From contig NZ_PSWS01000038.1 of NCBI RefSeq assembly GCF_002932875.1, positions 1 to 64,000 of the forward strand: a stretch of 64,000 bases of DNA, given 5' to 3'. The DNA comes from Rathayibacter tritici. Lineage in GTDB: Bacteria > Actinomycetota > Actinomycetes > Actinomycetales > Microbacteriaceae. Position 1 is the stretch's first letter. The number at the start of each line of letters is the position of its first letter. This document shows positions 55,663 through 64,000 of the stretch, one piece after another. The translations under genes were made by a program, and so were the position numbers. Under the pieces are notes generated by a model that did not search any database, was not told the DNA's origin, and saw only the letters and a program-made list of their open reading frames with translations.

Positions 55663-56040
55663 TCAGCGGGCGCGCGACTCCGCTTGACGGGCGCAGGCGA
55701 TGCAGAGCTCGGCCGTGGGCCGGGCGGTCAGGCGGGCGGCGCCGACCGGGCGGCCGCAGGAGGCGCAGTCGCCGTATTCGCCCCTGCCGAGGCGAGCGCG
55801 AGCGCCGTCCAGCTCGCGCGAGGTGCGCACCAGGGCGTCGCGGACTCCGGCCATTCGCGACCACTCGGCGGACAGGGGAGTGCCCTCAGGGTCGTGCTCG
55901 TCGTCGGCGGTGCCGTCGGCCCGGTCGCGCAGGAGCTCGACGAGCGAGGCCTCGAGCCGGGCCATGTCGAGCCGCATCCCGGCCTGCCGCTCGGACAGCA
56001 GGGCGTCCAGGAGGAGCGCCTCGTCCGGATCCATCGCCAT
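55663..56040 (-). CDS. TraR/DksA-type zinc-finger protein
   Basis: A 125-residue protein. A long helical coiled-coil hairpin (residues 5-85) is followed by the C4 zinc finger GDCASCGRPVGAARL and ELCIACARQ. This is the DksA/TraR layout, whose members insert the coiled coil into the RNA polymerase secondary channel; actinobacterial versions may modulate transcription in stress. The DxxDxA tip typical of DksA is not obvious. A weak -10 CAGCAT lies 6 nt before the ATG. Confidence 0.85.
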   Translation of the reverse strand: MAMDPDEALLLDALLSERQAGMRLDMARLEASLVELLRDRADGTADDEHDPEGTPLSAEWSRMAGVRDALVRTSRELDGARARLGRGEYGDCASCGRPVGAARLTARPTAELCIACARQAESRAR

Positions 56041-56128
56041 CCGACCATGCTGCCACCGACGCTCGCAATCGAGCATCGTTGTGCGACCCAGCGCTGACCC
56101 GGCGGCAGGCGGCGGGCAGACTAGGGGC

Positions 56129-56695
56129 ATGCCCGTCGTGACCGTGCTCCCCGACCGCCTCGAACTCCGCCTGACCGTGGCCGAACGGCTGCTCGCGTTC
56201 CACCGCAGCGACGTCGTCGTCGACCGGGCGAACATCCGCTCGGCGACGGTCACCGAAGACCCCTGGATCTGGGTCCGTGGTGTCAGCGCGCCGGGCACTG
56301 CGGTGCCGCTCACCCTCGCGGTCGGCACCTGGAAGTTCCACGGCGGTAGGGACTTCCTGCTGCTCAAGCGCACCTCGTCGGCCGTCGTGATCGACCTGGT
56401 CGACGAGGACTACTCCCGACTGATCGTGAGCACGAAGCACGCGCCCGAGCTGATCGCGGCGCTCCAGCTCGGCACCGCGGCGATCCCCGTGGTCGACGCC
56501 GACGATCTGGTGATCCTCCCCGAGGTCGCGGAGCAGGCTGAACGGGCCGAGGAGGCTGCCGCCGCGAAGCCTGCGCCCGCCGCGAAGCGGTCTCCGCAGC
56601 CCCGCAGCACGGCCAAGCAGCACACGGCCCGGCCCGACCCGTCCGTGGAGCACGCATCGGCCGAGCCGAGCGGCGCCACCGAGGCCGCGGAGTAG
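56129..56695 (+). CDS. Hypothetical protein with Ala/Pro-rich tail
   Basis: A 188-residue protein. Residues 1-130 look folded as a beta-rich domain (LELRLTVAERLLAFHRSDVV and GTWKFHGGRDFLLLKRTSS), possibly PH-like. The last 50 residues are Ala/Pro/Glu-rich and disordered. The start is supported by CAGACT 6 nt upstream, the relaxed leaderless form. It is convergent with the oxidoreductase gene, with a palindrome between them. No function is assigned. Confidence 0.65.
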   Translation: MPVVTVLPDRLELRLTVAERLLAFHRSDVVVDRANIRSATVTEDPWIWVRGVSAPGTAVPLTLAVGTWKFHGGRDFLLLKRTSSAVVIDLVDEDYSRLIVSTKHAPELIAALQLGTAAIPVVDADDLVILPEVAEQAERAEEAAAAKPAPAAKRSPQPRSTAKQHTARPDPSVEHASAEPSGATEAAE

Positions 56696-56708
56696 CCGCG
56701 CCGCCGCA

Positions 56709-56772
56709 CAACGTCAGCTGAGAGACGTCCTCATCGACGATGGTGGATGAGATGGTCTCTCAGCTGACGTTG
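56709..56772. repeat. Long palindromic element, family 2 (copy D)
   Basis: Arms of 27 nt (56709-56735 and 56746-56772) with three mismatches and a 10-nt loop. The outer 15 nt, CAACGTCAGCTGAGA, are identical to copy C. It lies between convergent genes. Confidence 0.9.
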
Positions 56773-56777
56773 CGTCG

Positions 56778-57788
56778 TCAGGCGCGGACATCCACCAGCG
56801 TCCGACCGTGCGAGCGGCCCGCGAGCACGTCCTCGGCGGCATCGACGGCGCTGCCGAGGGGCACCGTGGTGGTCAGGCCGTCGAGGAGCTCACGATCGAG
56901 GTCGTGCGCGAGTCGGCGCCACGCCTCCTCGCGGAGCTTGCGCGGGGCCTGCACCGAGTTGACGCCCGCGAGCGTCACTCCACGCAGGATGAACGGCATC
57001 ACGCTCACCGGCAGATCGGAGCCCTGCGCGAGGCCGCACGCGGCCACGGTCCCGCCCCAGCACGTCTGCGCGAGGGCGTTGGCGAGGGTGTGCGAGCCGG
57101 CGGAGTCCACGGCTCCCGCCCACCGCTCGGACTGCAGCGGCTTGCCGCCCTCCTGCAGCTCGGCGCGGTCGATGACGTCGGAGGCGCCGAGGCGTTGCAG
57201 CAGTGCGCCGTGCTCGCCGAGCCGACCGGTCGAGGCGACGACCTCGTGGCCCAGCCGGGCCAGGAGCGCCACGGCCAGTGACCCGACTCCGCCGGACGCT
57301 CCCGTCACCAGCACCGGCCCGCTACCCGGGCGCACGCCGTGCCGCTCAAGGGCCAGCACGGCCAGCATCGCTGTGAAGCCCGCGGTGCCGATCGCTCCCG
57401 CGCGCGCCGACGAGATCGCGCCGGGCAGACGCAGTAGCGAGCCGGAGTCGACCCTGGCCCGCTCGGCGAGTCCGCCGTCGTGGAGTTCGCCGAGACCCGC
57501 GCCGTTCAGCACCACGCGGTCGCCGGAGTCGAAGCGCTCGCCCGCCTCGCCGTCCGCGTACTCCACGGTGCCGACCAGGTCGATGCCGGCGATAAGCGGT
57601 GTGCGCCGCACGATACCGGGCCGCCCGGCCAGCGCGAGGGCGTCCTTGTAGTTGACGCTCGAGTACTCGACGGCGATCGTTACGTCGCCGTGCGAGCGGT
57701 CGGGGTCGTCGCGCTCGAGGAGGCGGGCTCGGTTCGGGGTGTCGGTGTCGGAGTCGGAGTGCCGCTCGACGACGATGGCTCGGTACAT
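56778..57788 (-). CDS. MDR-family quinone oxidoreductase (YhdH/AcuI-like)
   Basis: A 336-residue NADPH-dependent enzyme without zinc ligands. Family landmarks are VEYSSVNYKDALAL near residue 40, PLIAGIDLVGTVEYA near 65 and the NADPH loop VTGASGGVGSLAVALLARLG near 155-175. YhdH/AcuI members reduce acrylyl-CoA or quinones, and the substrate here is unknown. Start ATG with TAGCGT 6 nt upstream. Confidence 0.87.
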   Translation of the reverse strand: MYRAIVVERHSDSDTDTPNRARLLERDDPDRSHGDVTIAVEYSSVNYKDALALAGRPGIVRRTPLIAGIDLVGTVEYADGEAGERFDSGDRVVLNGAGLGELHDGGLAERARVDSGSLLRLPGAISSARAGAIGTAGFTAMLAVLALERHGVRPGSGPVLVTGASGGVGSLAVALLARLGHEVVASTGRLGEHGALLQRLGASDVIDRAELQEGGKPLQSERWAGAVDSAGSHTLANALAQTCWGGTVAACGLAQGSDLPVSVMPFILRGVTLAGVNSVQAPRKLREEAWRRLAHDLDRELLDGLTTTVPLGSAVDAAEDVLAGRSHGRTLVDVRA

Positions 57789-57794
57789 GGGCCC

Positions 57795-57800
57795 ACGCTA
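57795..57800 (-). promoter_or_regulatory. Leaderless -10 of the oxidoreductase gene
   Basis: On the minus strand, TAGCGT lies 6 nt before the ATG at 57788. Confidence 0.55.
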
Positions 57801-57825
57801 CGCCCGCGGGCCCGTGCCCGGGCGG

Positions 57826-58599
57826 TCAGTTCAGGGGACGGGTGCCCTCGGGGAGGGGCCGACCGGAGTAGAGCGCGACGGCTGCGTCCTGCAACGCGGT
57901 CAGGGCGACGCGCTGCGTCCACGGGCCGTACGAGACGCGGGCGAGCCCGAGCTCCTCGAAGCGGGCGGGGGACTGCGATCCGGGGACGCCGATGACGCTG
58001 ACGCGCTGCCGGCCGAGGGCGCCGACCAGGGCCTCCAGCTCGGCGTCCTGGAGGAGCCCGGGCACGAAGAAGCAGGTCGCGCCGGCGTCGAGGTAGGCGC
58101 GGCCGCGCTCGATCGCGTCGGCCAGGACCTCGCCGCGGTCGCGTTCGCCGGCGCGGAGGAAGACGTCGGTGCGGGCGTTGAGCGCGAAGGGCACCGCCTC
58201 CTCCTCGGCCGCAGCGACGGCCTTCTCGACCGCGCGCAGCGCCTCGGGAAGCGGTTTCGCCTGGTCCTCGAGGTTCGCCCCCACGACGCCGACCTCGATG
58301 GCGCGGCGAACCGTCTCGTCCGCATCGCCGTAGCCGGCCTCGAGATCGGCTGAGACCGGCACCTCGACGGCGGCGACGATCCGCTCGATCATCCCCAGGT
58401 GCAGCTCCAGCGGGATCCGCTCACCGTCCTCGTAGCCGAAGGTCGCGGCGATCGAGTGGCTCGCGGTCGCGAGCGCGCGTGTCCCGGGGAGGGCGGCGAC
58501 CGTGGTCGCGCTGATCACGTCCCAGACGTTCACCACCTGCAGCAGCTCGGGGGCGGTGTGGAGGTCGACAAGGGCGCGTCCGCGCGCGTGGATGCTCAT
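57826..58599 (-). CDS. Isocitrate lyase/PEP mutase superfamily protein
   Basis: A 257-residue TIM-barrel protein. The metal-binding motif [20 protein letters not shown] is near residue 85, and NARTDVF follows near 145, both typical of the PEP mutase/oxaloacetate hydrolase branch. The isocitrate-lyase KKCGH loop is absent. It probably cleaves or rearranges a 2-oxo acid. The ATG overlaps the trhO stop by 4 bp, yet TACGCT also lies 6 nt upstream, so it may have its own leaderless transcript as well. Confidence 0.82.
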   Translation of the reverse strand: MSIHARGRALVDLHTAPELLQVVNVWDVISATTVAALPGTRALATASHSIAATFGYEDGERIPLELHLGMIERIVAAVEVPVSADLEAGYGDADETVRRAIEVGVVGANLEDQAKPLPEALRAVEKAVAAAEEEAVPFALNARTDVFLRAGERDRGEVLADAIERGRAYLDAGATCFFVPGLLQDAELEALVGALGRQRVSVIGVPGSQSPARFEELGLARVSYGPWTQRVALTALQDAAVALYSGRPLPEGTRPLN

Positions 58600-59495
58600 G
58601 GAACGAGCGTAGGGCCGGCATGCGCGGCGCAGGCCGTCGCCTCGCAGTCCGCGCAGACGACGAGCTGCGCGCGGCAGGAGGCGTCGGTGCAGTTGCGCAT
58701 CCGGCTCGTCGGCGCCGCGCAGGAGGCACACCGGCCGAGCACCTCGGCATCCGGGGAGAACGTGACGGATCCGCGGCCGTCGAACACGTAGAGCGCGCCC
58801 TGCCAGAGCCCGCGGTCGCGCCGCGCCTCGGCGTAGCGGACGACGCCGCCATCGAGCTGGTACACCTCGCCGAAGCCGCGTGCCCTCATCAGGCTCGACA
58901 GGACCTCGCAGCGGATGCCGCCGGTGCAGTAGGTGACGATGGGGCGGTCCTTGAGATGGTCGTAGACGCCGGCGTCGAGCTGCTCGACGAACTCGCGAGT
59001 GCTGGCAACCGCGGGCACGACGGCTCCCTCGAAGCGGCCGATCTCGGCCTCGAAGGCGTTGCGACCGTCGAACAGCACCACGTCCTCGCGCTCGGCGACG
59101 AGGGCGTCGAGCTGGTCCGGGTCCAGCCGCGGAGCCGTCCCGACGACGCCGCCCGCGTCGACCCGCAGCTCGTCGGGAGCGCCGAACGAGACGATCTCGT
59201 CGCGCACCTTCACCGAGAGCCCGGGGAAGTCCAGGCTGCGGCCCGCGTCGTCGAGGCCGGATCCGTCGCTCCACGTCACCTCGAGGCCGCGGAACGCCGA
59301 GTGCTCACGGGTGCGGCGGAGGTAGCGCTTGAGCGCATCCATCCCGCCGCCGAGGGTGCCGTTCACCCCGTGCTCCGAGATCAGCAGGCGCCCGCGCAGG
59401 CTCAGCGACTCGCACAGCTCCCGTTGCCACAGCCGCACGGACTCGGGGTCGGCCAGCGGCACGAAGCGGTAGAACAGCAGGATCTTCGGCAGCAC
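58596..59495 (-). CDS. trhO: tRNA uridine(34) hydroxylase (TrhO, rhodanese domain)
   Basis: A 299-residue protein. The N-terminal alpha/beta domain ([14 protein letters not shown] to [12 protein letters not shown]) is followed by a rhodanese domain with catalytic Cys in [13 protein letters not shown] near residue 190, and a C-terminal zinc-like cysteine cluster ([19 protein letters not shown]). It makes 5-hydroxyuridine at the tRNA wobble position. The GTG at 59495 is preferred because TATGAT lies exactly 6 nt upstream; the GTG at 59501 would directly touch that hexamer. Confidence 0.9.
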   Translation of the reverse strand: MLPKILLFYRFVPLADPESVRLWQRELCESLSLRGRLLISEHGVNGTLGGGMDALKRYLRRTREHSAFRGLEVTWSDGSGLDDAGRSLDFPGLSVKVRDEIVSFGAPDELRVDAGGVVGTAPRLDPDQLDALVAEREDVVLFDGRNAFEAEIGRFEGAVVPAVASTREFVEQLDAGVYDHLKDRPIVTYCTGGIRCEVLSSLMRARGFGEVYQLDGGVVRYAEARRDRGLWQGALYVFDGRGSVTFSPDAEVLGRCASCAAPTSRMRNCTDASCRAQLVVCADCEATACAAHAGPTLVP

Positions 59496-59501
59496 CGGCA
59501 C

Positions 59502-59507
59502 ATCATA
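59502..59507 (-). promoter_or_regulatory. Leaderless -10 of trhO
   Basis: On the minus strand, TATGAT lies 6 nt before the GTG at 59495. This is a near-consensus -10. Confidence 0.65.
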
Positions 59508-59550
59508 CGAGGGCGCGGGCCCCAGGCGCGGCGGGTGGCAGCATCATCGG

Positions 59551-59778
59551 GTGTCCGACGCCTCCGCCACCGTGCCGCACTCCCGCCTGGAGGACCTGTT
59601 CGGCCTCGTCACTGGCGCCTTCCTGGTCTCGCTCGGCCTGTATCTGCTGCGCGCGAGCCAGGCGGTCACCGGTGGCACGGTCGGCCTCGCGCTGCTGCTG
59701 GGGTACCCGCTCACCATCCCGTTCGGCGTGATCCTCGTGGCGTTCAACCACCGGCCGGGATGCTCTCTCGGGTCGTGA
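59551..59778 (+). pseudogene. Truncated YitT-family membrane protein
   Basis: A 75-residue reading frame. Residues 14-65 (FGLVTGAFLVSLGLYLLRAS, then VTGGTVGLALLLGYPLTIPF) match the N-terminal two helices of YitT-family membrane proteins, which are normally about 200 residues. After FNHRPG the similarity stops and the frame ends at SLGS. No continuation is visible in another frame before the PEBP gene. The start signal is intact (GTG with CAGCAT 6 nt upstream), so a short product may still be made. Confidence 0.65.
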
Positions 59779-59865
59779 CCTGCTCCGCAAGCCTTTCGGC
59801 GGGCCGGAGCGGGTTCCTAGGCTGAGATCGCGGGCCCCGCCCGCTCGACCCGAACGGAGAACCGG

Positions 59866-60405
59866 ATGTCCGACTGGACCTACGACCCCTACGCCCGCCT
59901 CGGCGAGGTACCGACCTTCACGCTGGAGAGCGACGACATCGCGGACGGAGCGCCCCTGTCCGCCCGCCACTACGGGGAGGGCGCCGGTGGCGAGGACGTC
60001 TCGCCGCAGCTGCGCTGGTCGGGAGCGCCGGCCGAGACGAAGAGCTTCGCCGTCACCGTGTTCGATCCGGATGCGCCGACCGGCTCCGGCTTCTGGCACT
60101 GGGCCGTCTACAACCTCCCCGCCGACACCACGGAGCTGCCCACCGGAGCCGGAGCCGCCGGCTTCGAGCTGCTCCCGGCCGGCGCCCAGACCCTCCCCAA
60201 CGAGATGCGGCTGCGCCAGTTCATCGGAGCGGCCCCGCCGGACCGCGAGCACCGCTACTTCTTCGTGGTGCACGCCCTCGACGTGGAGTCGCTGGATCTG
60301 GATCCGGAGTCGACTCCTGCGATCCTCGGCTTCAACGTCCACTTCCACACGCTGGCGCGGGCGCAGATCGTGGCGACGGCGACCCCGGACGGCGCGAAGG
60401 GCTGA
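59866..60405 (+). CDS. YbhB/YbcL-type phosphatidylethanolamine-binding protein
   Basis: A 179-residue cytoplasmic protein of the PEBP/Raf-kinase-inhibitor-like family. It shows the conserved [20 protein letters not shown] (about 42-62), [19 protein letters not shown] (about 68-86) and a C-terminal [17 protein letters not shown]. The ligand pocket residues (DPDAP, HW) are present. Bacterial members have no firm role. GGAG precedes the ATG. Confidence 0.92.
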   Translation: MSDWTYDPYARLGEVPTFTLESDDIADGAPLSARHYGEGAGGEDVSPQLRWSGAPAETKSFAVTVFDPDAPTGSGFWHWAVYNLPADTTELPTGAGAAGFELLPAGAQTLPNEMRLRQFIGAAPPDREHRYFFVVHALDVESLDLDPESTPAILGFNVHFHTLARAQIVATATPDGAKG

Positions 60406-60428
60406 GGGAGCCGGTCCCGAGACGCCCC

Positions 60429-60453
60429 AGCGCGATTCGTCGAGATTCGCGCT
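60429..60453. terminator. Small hairpin between convergent genes
   Basis: A 7-bp stem (60429-60435 with 60447-60453) and an 11-nt loop overlap the pfkA stop and follow the PEBP gene. Confidence 0.5.
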
Positions 60454-61480
60454 ATCCGAAGAGGATGCGCGCCTCCTCGTAGCGGGCGTCGGGCACCGTC
60501 TTGAGGATGCCGAGGGCCTCGGCGAAGTCGACGTGGTAGATGTCGGTGCCGCGCAGGGCGACCATGCGGCCCCAGTGCTCGGCCACGACGGAGTCGATCG
60601 CGGCCATGCCCAGGCGGGTCGCGAGCACGCGGTCGAATGCGGTGGGCGTCCCGCCGCGCTGGATGTGGCCGAGCGTGGTGGCGCGGGTCTCGATGCCGGT
60701 GCGCTCCTCGATGAGCGGGGCGAGCAGCTCGCCGATGCCGCCGAGGCGGGGCCGGCCGAAGGCGTCGAGGCCTCGCTCCGAGTGGGCGTCGTCCATCGTG
60801 TCGAGCGAGAAGCCCTCGGCGACCACGACCAGCGGCGCGCGGCCGCGATCCTGAGCGCTCTGCACCCACTCGACGATCTGGTCGAGTGACGTGCGCTTCT
60901 CCGGGATCAGGATGACGTGGGCACCCGCGGCCATACCGGAGTGCAGCGCGATCCAGCCGACGTGGCGGCCCATGACCTCGGCGACCATGCAGCGGCCGTG
61001 CGAGTCGCCGGTGGTGCGGAGGCGGTCCATCGCATCGGTCGCAATGCCGACGGCGGTGTCGAAGCCGAAGGTGTAGTCGGTGGCGCCGAGGTCGTTGTCG
61101 ATGGTCTTGGGGACGCCGACGATCTTCAAGCCCGCATCGGTGAGGCGCTTGGCTGCGGCGAGAGTGCCCTCGCCGCCGATGGCGATGATCGAATCGATGC
61201 CGTTGCGGGCCATCATCTCCGCGATGTTCTCCGGTCCGCCGTTCTCGCCCTCGAAGGGGTTCGTGCGGCTGGTGCCGATGATCGTGCCGCCCTGCTTGGC
61301 GATGCCCTGGATCTCGGGTCGACCCAGCGGCAGGAAGTCGCCGTCGACCACGCCGCGCCAGCCGTTGCGGAACCCGACGAACTCCTGGTCGTAGACCTTG
61401 ATGCCCTTGTACACGGCACCGCGGATGACGGCATTGAGGCCGGGGCAGTCGCCGCCGGAGGTCAGGATCCCGATCTTCAC
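60452..61480 (-). CDS. pfkA: 6-phosphofructokinase
   Basis: A 342-residue glycolytic kinase. ILTSGGDCPGLNAVIRG binds nucleotide at the N-terminus. The phosphoryl-donor site reads GGEGT (Gly at the position that is Asp in PPi enzymes) and the next site reads PKTIDND (Lys instead of the Gly of E. coli). This Gly/Lys pair is typical of actinobacterial ATP-dependent enzymes. MGRHVGWIALHSGMAAGAH and LGHIQRGGTPTAFDR complete the fold. A TAACCT 12 nt before the ATG may be its -10. Confidence 0.95.
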   Translation of the reverse strand: MKIGILTSGGDCPGLNAVIRGAVYKGIKVYDQEFVGFRNGWRGVVDGDFLPLGRPEIQGIAKQGGTIIGTSRTNPFEGENGGPENIAEMMARNGIDSIIAIGGEGTLAAAKRLTDAGLKIVGVPKTIDNDLGATDYTFGFDTAVGIATDAMDRLRTTGDSHGRCMVAEVMGRHVGWIALHSGMAAGAHVILIPEKRTSLDQIVEWVQSAQDRGRAPLVVVAEGFSLDTMDDAHSERGLDAFGRPRLGGIGELLAPLIEERTGIETRATTLGHIQRGGTPTAFDRVLATRLGMAAIDSVVAEHWGRMVALRGTDIYHVDFAEALGILKTVPDARYEEARILFG

Positions 61481-61521
61481 TCGCTCAGGTTAGAGGACCT
61501 GGTGAACGGATGTGCACGCGG

Positions 61522-61569
61522 ACGACGACGGGCCCCTCCTCGCCGCCTCGGGGAAGGGCCCGTCGTCGT
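61522..61569 (-). terminator. Terminator of the ferritin-like gene
   Basis: A perfect 14-bp stem (61522-61535 with 61556-61569) with a 20-nt loop lies 9 bp after the minus-strand stop. Confidence 0.85.
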
Positions 61570-61577
61570 ACTCGGTG

Positions 61578-62504
61578 CTAGTTGGCCTGGCTGGTGTTCA
61601 GTTCACCGTTCACGCCGCGGGGGAAGAATCCGCCGGTGCGCGAGGCCTTGGGGTTCAGGTACACGATGTTCAGGACCTGGCCCGGGGTGCGACTGAAGGC
61701 GATGGAGCTGCCGTCGGTCGGGACGATGTTCGCCTGGCCATTGACCTTGACGCCCTGGTCGAGGTCGGTCTTGCCGTCGAGGCTGTCGCGAGCGTCGGAG
61801 AGCTTGTTCGCCGAGTCGGACAGGTCGGCGGCGTAGATCGCCGAGCGGATGGCACCGGCGTGGTACGCCTCCACCGCGAGGATGCCCGCAGCCGCGTCGA
61901 GGTAGGTCTTCGACTGGATGAGGGGAGCGGCGCCCTTGTAGGCGGTCACTCCGACGTCCTCGAAAACGAACGCGCCGAGCAGGAAGTTCGCCTCGCTCGC
62001 GAACGGGTCGAAGCTCTGGCCCGCCTTGATCAGCCCTGCCGCGGTGGCGGCGGCGTTGAAGCTGTCCTTCAGGTTGATCGCCGGACGCGCAACCCTCGAC
62101 GTACCCAGAGCCGAGCGGAGGAACTTCACGTGCGCCTTCTCGTCGTTCGCGACCTCGGTGGCGAAGCTCTTGAGCCACGGGGTCGTGAAGTCGACGGGCC
62201 GGCCGCCGATGACGCCGCCGGGCGTGCCCTTCCCGGTCACGTCCGAGCCGCCCAGACCGTCGCCGTACACCGCGCGGAGGTAGAACTCTGCTTCGAGGTA
62301 CTCGAGGTTGAGGGCGAAGTTGAGGATCGAGGCGTCGCTGGGGCCGCTGGCAGCGACCTCCTCGGCGGAGGCGGTGGGCGCGGCGAGTGCCGCGGCTCCG
62401 ATGCCGAGGCCGGCGACGCCGGTGGCCTCGAAGAAGCGGCGACGGTCCAGAGCGGTCTCAGAGCTCTTGACGATCGCGTTGCGGATGAAGGTCGTATCGA
62501 ACAT
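61578..62504 (-). CDS. Tat-exported ferritin-like/desiccation-related protein
   Basis: A 308-residue protein. The N-terminus has a twin-arginine-type signal ([24 protein letters not shown] split as RRRFFEATG plus hydrophobic run, residues about 21-45) ending near ASA. The mature part is a ferritin-like helical domain ([19 protein letters not shown], then [18 protein letters not shown] and [18 protein letters not shown]), which places Glu and His as in diiron bundles and matches PCC13-62-type desiccation proteins. GGAG precedes the ATG. The metal and role are unproven. Confidence 0.85.
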   Translation of the reverse strand: MFDTTFIRNAIVKSSETALDRRRFFEATGVAGLGIGAAALAAPTASAEEVAASGPSDASILNFALNLEYLEAEFYLRAVYGDGLGGSDVTGKGTPGGVIGGRPVDFTTPWLKSFATEVANDEKAHVKFLRSALGTSRVARPAINLKDSFNAAATAAGLIKAGQSFDPFASEANFLLGAFVFEDVGVTAYKGAAPLIQSKTYLDAAAGILAVEAYHAGAIRSAIYAADLSDSANKLSDARDSLDGKTDLDQGVKVNGQANIVPTDGSSIAFSRTPGQVLNIVYLNPKASRTGGFFPRGVNGELNTSQAN

Positions 62505-62724
62505 GTGCGCATCTCCAGTGATAGGCGGGTGTCGGACGGCTGGAGTGCCGCCGCGACATCGCGAAGCTACGCCCGGAATCCGCACGCTGACCAGTCACAA
62601 CGAGGGATCCGATCCGCGCATGTGTTCATTCCTGTTGGACCAAACCGCCGGGCGCGTCGCTCCGAACACGGCGTGAACGGGGGCTCTGCGGAGAGCGTCT
62701 GCTCGCAGTGTCGGAGCCGCCGGT

Positions 62725-62730
62725 TAGCAT
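62725..62730 (+). promoter_or_regulatory. Leaderless -10 of the glycosylase gene
   Basis: TAGCAT lies 6 nt before the GTG at 62737, with no Shine-Dalgarno sequence. Confidence 0.55.
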
Positions 62731-62736
62731 CGCTGC

Positions 62737-63675
62737 GTGTCGATCGCCGCCCCCGCTCCCGAGTCCTCCTGGGCGACGGTTTACGCGCCGGCGGAGCCGG
62801 TGAGCCTCGCGCTCACCCTCCGCACGCTGCTGCGCGGTTCGGGCGACCCGACCATGCTCGTGGACGCGTCCGGCTTCTGGCGAGGGTTCCGCACTCCGCT
62901 CGGGCCGGGCACCCTGCACCTGCGGCAGGCGGTCGACGGATCGGTGCACGCGCGCGCCTGGGGCGACGGAGCGGAGTGGCTGATCGACCGGGTCCCCGAG
63001 CTGCTCGGCCACGGCGACGACTGGAGCGGGCTCGACCTGTCGGCGCACGCGCCGCTCGCCGAGGTGCTCCGGCGCACGGTCGGCCTGCGGCTCACCCGCG
63101 CGAACCTGGTGTTCGAGATGCTCGCGCCGTCGATCCTGGAGCAGAAGGTCACCAGCACCGAGGCGTGGCGCGCCTACCGCGCGCTCGTCCGGCTGCACGG
63201 GGAACCTGCGCCGGGGCCCGTCGCCCTGCATGTGGCTCCGAGTGCGGAGCAGTGGCGGCGCGTGCCGTCGTGGGACTGGCACCGGGCGGGAGTCGACCCG
63301 CGGCGATCGCGCACGGTCCTCACCGCGGCGCTCGTCGCCTCCGGGCTCGAGCGGACGCTCGCCCTCGGGCGGGGCGGCGCGGAGATCGCGCGGCGGTTGC
63401 AGTCGGTGCCGGGGATCGGAGCGTGGACGGCCTCCGAGGTGATGATGCGCGCGCACGGTGACCCGGACGCGGTCAGCGTGGGCGACTACCACCTCGCCGC
63501 GGCGGTCGGCTTCGCGCTCACCGGGCATCTCGGGGTCGACGACGACGGGATGCTGGAGCTGCTGGAGCCGTGGCGCGGCCACCGGCAGCGGGTGATCCGG
63601 CTGATCGGCTGTAGCGGGGTGCGGAAGCCGCGGCACGGTCCGAGGATGACGATCCAGGACCACCGCCGGCACTGA
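62737..63675 (+). CDS. DNA-3-methyladenine glycosylase II-like (AlkA family)
   Basis: A 312-residue HhH-GPD DNA glycosylase. The helix-hairpin-helix is RLQSVPGIGAWTASEVMMRA near residues 223-242, and the catalytic Asp is in AVSVGDYHLAAAVG near 250. LAPSILEQKVTSTEAWRAYR near 127-147 is the entrance helix shared with AlkA. It excises alkylated bases. The cysteine cluster of MutY/Nth enzymes is absent. Confidence 0.88.
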   Translation: MSIAAPAPESSWATVYAPAEPVSLALTLRTLLRGSGDPTMLVDASGFWRGFRTPLGPGTLHLRQAVDGSVHARAWGDGAEWLIDRVPELLGHGDDWSGLDLSAHAPLAEVLRRTVGLRLTRANLVFEMLAPSILEQKVTSTEAWRAYRALVRLHGEPAPGPVALHVAPSAEQWRRVPSWDWHRAGVDPRRSRTVLTAALVASGLERTLALGRGGAEIARRLQSVPGIGAWTASEVMMRAHGDPDAVSVGDYHLAAAVGFALTGHLGVDDDGMLELLEPWRGHRQRVIRLIGCSGVRKPRHGPRMTIQDHRRH

Positions 63676-63755
63676 GATGCTCCTCCACAGGGGCGGCTCG
63701 GGGCCGAGTCCGCGGGAGCACCGCGTCACGCCGCCTCCGGGCACCGAGTCGGGCT

Positions 63756-63761
63756 TAGCCT
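63756..63761 (+). promoter_or_regulatory. Leaderless -10 of the last gene
   Basis: TAGCCT lies 6 nt before the ATG at 63768. Confidence 0.5.
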
Positions 63762-63767
63762 CGGAGG

Positions 63768-64000
63768 ATGCAGCAGTCGACGACCCCAGGAGTGCCCGGC
63801 AGCGACCCGGAGCGCGAGCCCGACGACGCGGTCGTGCAGGGCGACGGTGGTGCGCTCGTGCAGGGCGACGGCGGTGCGTCGGGGAGCGCGGAGGACGTCG
63901 GCGACGAGCCGGCGGACGTGGTCGAGCAGGCGCTCGAGCAGGCGCCCGAGCAGCGGCTCGAGTCCGAGGCAGCACCGTCCGGCGTCGAGGTACTGCTGGA
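63768..64000 (+). CDS. N-terminus of an acidic protein (partial, runs off the window)
   Basis: 77 codons are visible. The segment is acidic and low in complexity, with a repeat (VVQGDGGALVQGDGGASG) and Gln/Glu-rich stretches (VVEQALEQAPEQRLE) before it may become ordered at GVEVLL. It looks like a disordered N-terminal extension in front of a domain outside the window. No function can be assigned. The start is supported by the 6-nt leaderless pattern. Confidence 0.6.
   Translation, partial: MQQSTTPGVPGSDPEREPDDAVVQGDGGALVQGDGGASGSAEDVGDEPADVVEQALEQAPEQRLESEAAPSGVEVLL

Noticed and set aside
62626..63975. Long minus-strand frame over the glycosylase gene
   Set aside because: Pro/Arg-rich shadow; the plus strand has clear HhH-GPD motifs.

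Overview
The window is about 70% GC, densely coded and rich in GTG starts. It reads as a chromosomal segment of an actinobacterium of the family Microbacteriaceae. The main evidence is a C50-carotenoid gene set (crtE, crtB, crtI, two small heterodimeric lycopene cyclase genes and a UbiA-type lycopene elongase), the actinobacterial coproporphyrin-dependent haem pathway (hemA, hemE, hemY/cgoX, hemQ, hemH with a 2Fe-2S cysteine tail, hemC, hemD, hemB, hemL), and a dnaK-grpE-dnaJ-hspR operon with HspR boxes. Rathayibacter or a close relative is plausible, but the genus is inferred. No phage, transposase, CRISPR array or rRNA operon is visible.

Layout. 1-8.7 kb: end of a membrane protein, a Gly/Asn-repeat lipoprotein, a small Thr/Ser-repeat protein, an Fe-S photolyase/cryptochrome, an RlmA-type rRNA methyltransferase, an AI-2E-type permease, a MauE-thioredoxin fusion, a GH13 amylase-like enzyme and an HU protein. 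8.8-18.9 kb: a CopD-CtaG fusion, a RecD/Pif1-like helicase, a haem-oxygenase-like gene behind an IdeR/DtxR box, small membrane proteins, a serine-hydrolase-like lipoprotein without its catalytic motifs, a DinB protein, a dienelactone-hydrolase-like protein, then a decayed patch (hipB, broken hipA, AsnC/Lrp remnant) next to tRNA-Gly(CCC). 19-25.6 kb: dcd, idi and the carotenoid operon, in which phytoene synthase and desaturase form one open reading frame. 25.6-32.3 kb: an accessory region with an MFS transporter, a LysR regulator, an F420-reductase-like enzyme, an acyltransferase, a zinc dehydrogenase and a thymidylate synthase homologue. 32.3-37 kb: the heat-shock operon. 37-41.2 kb: a polytopic mannosyltransferase, a glyoxalase-fold protein, a NUDIX hydrolase and glyS. 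41.3-54 kb: haem biosynthesis, interrupted by three small envelope-protein genes and an AbiEi/DUF559 gene. 54-64 kb: a drug exporter, a TraR/DksA zinc finger, a quinone oxidoreductase, a PEP-mutase-like enzyme, trhO, a truncated YitT gene, a PEBP protein, pfkA, a Tat-exported ferritin-like protein, an AlkA-type glycosylase and the start of a further gene.

Two patterns recur. Many genes have a TAnnnT hexamer exactly 6 nt before the start codon and no Shine-Dalgarno sequence, which points to leaderless transcription; in trhO and hemA this decides the start. Four large palindromes in two sequence families all lie between convergent genes. The observations I rate most worth checking are the CrtB-CrtI fusion, the haem oxygenase homologue whose proximal histidine position is glycine, the palindrome families, and the ThyA/acyltransferase/dehydrogenase group. 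All functional calls come from reading motifs; no database search was made.
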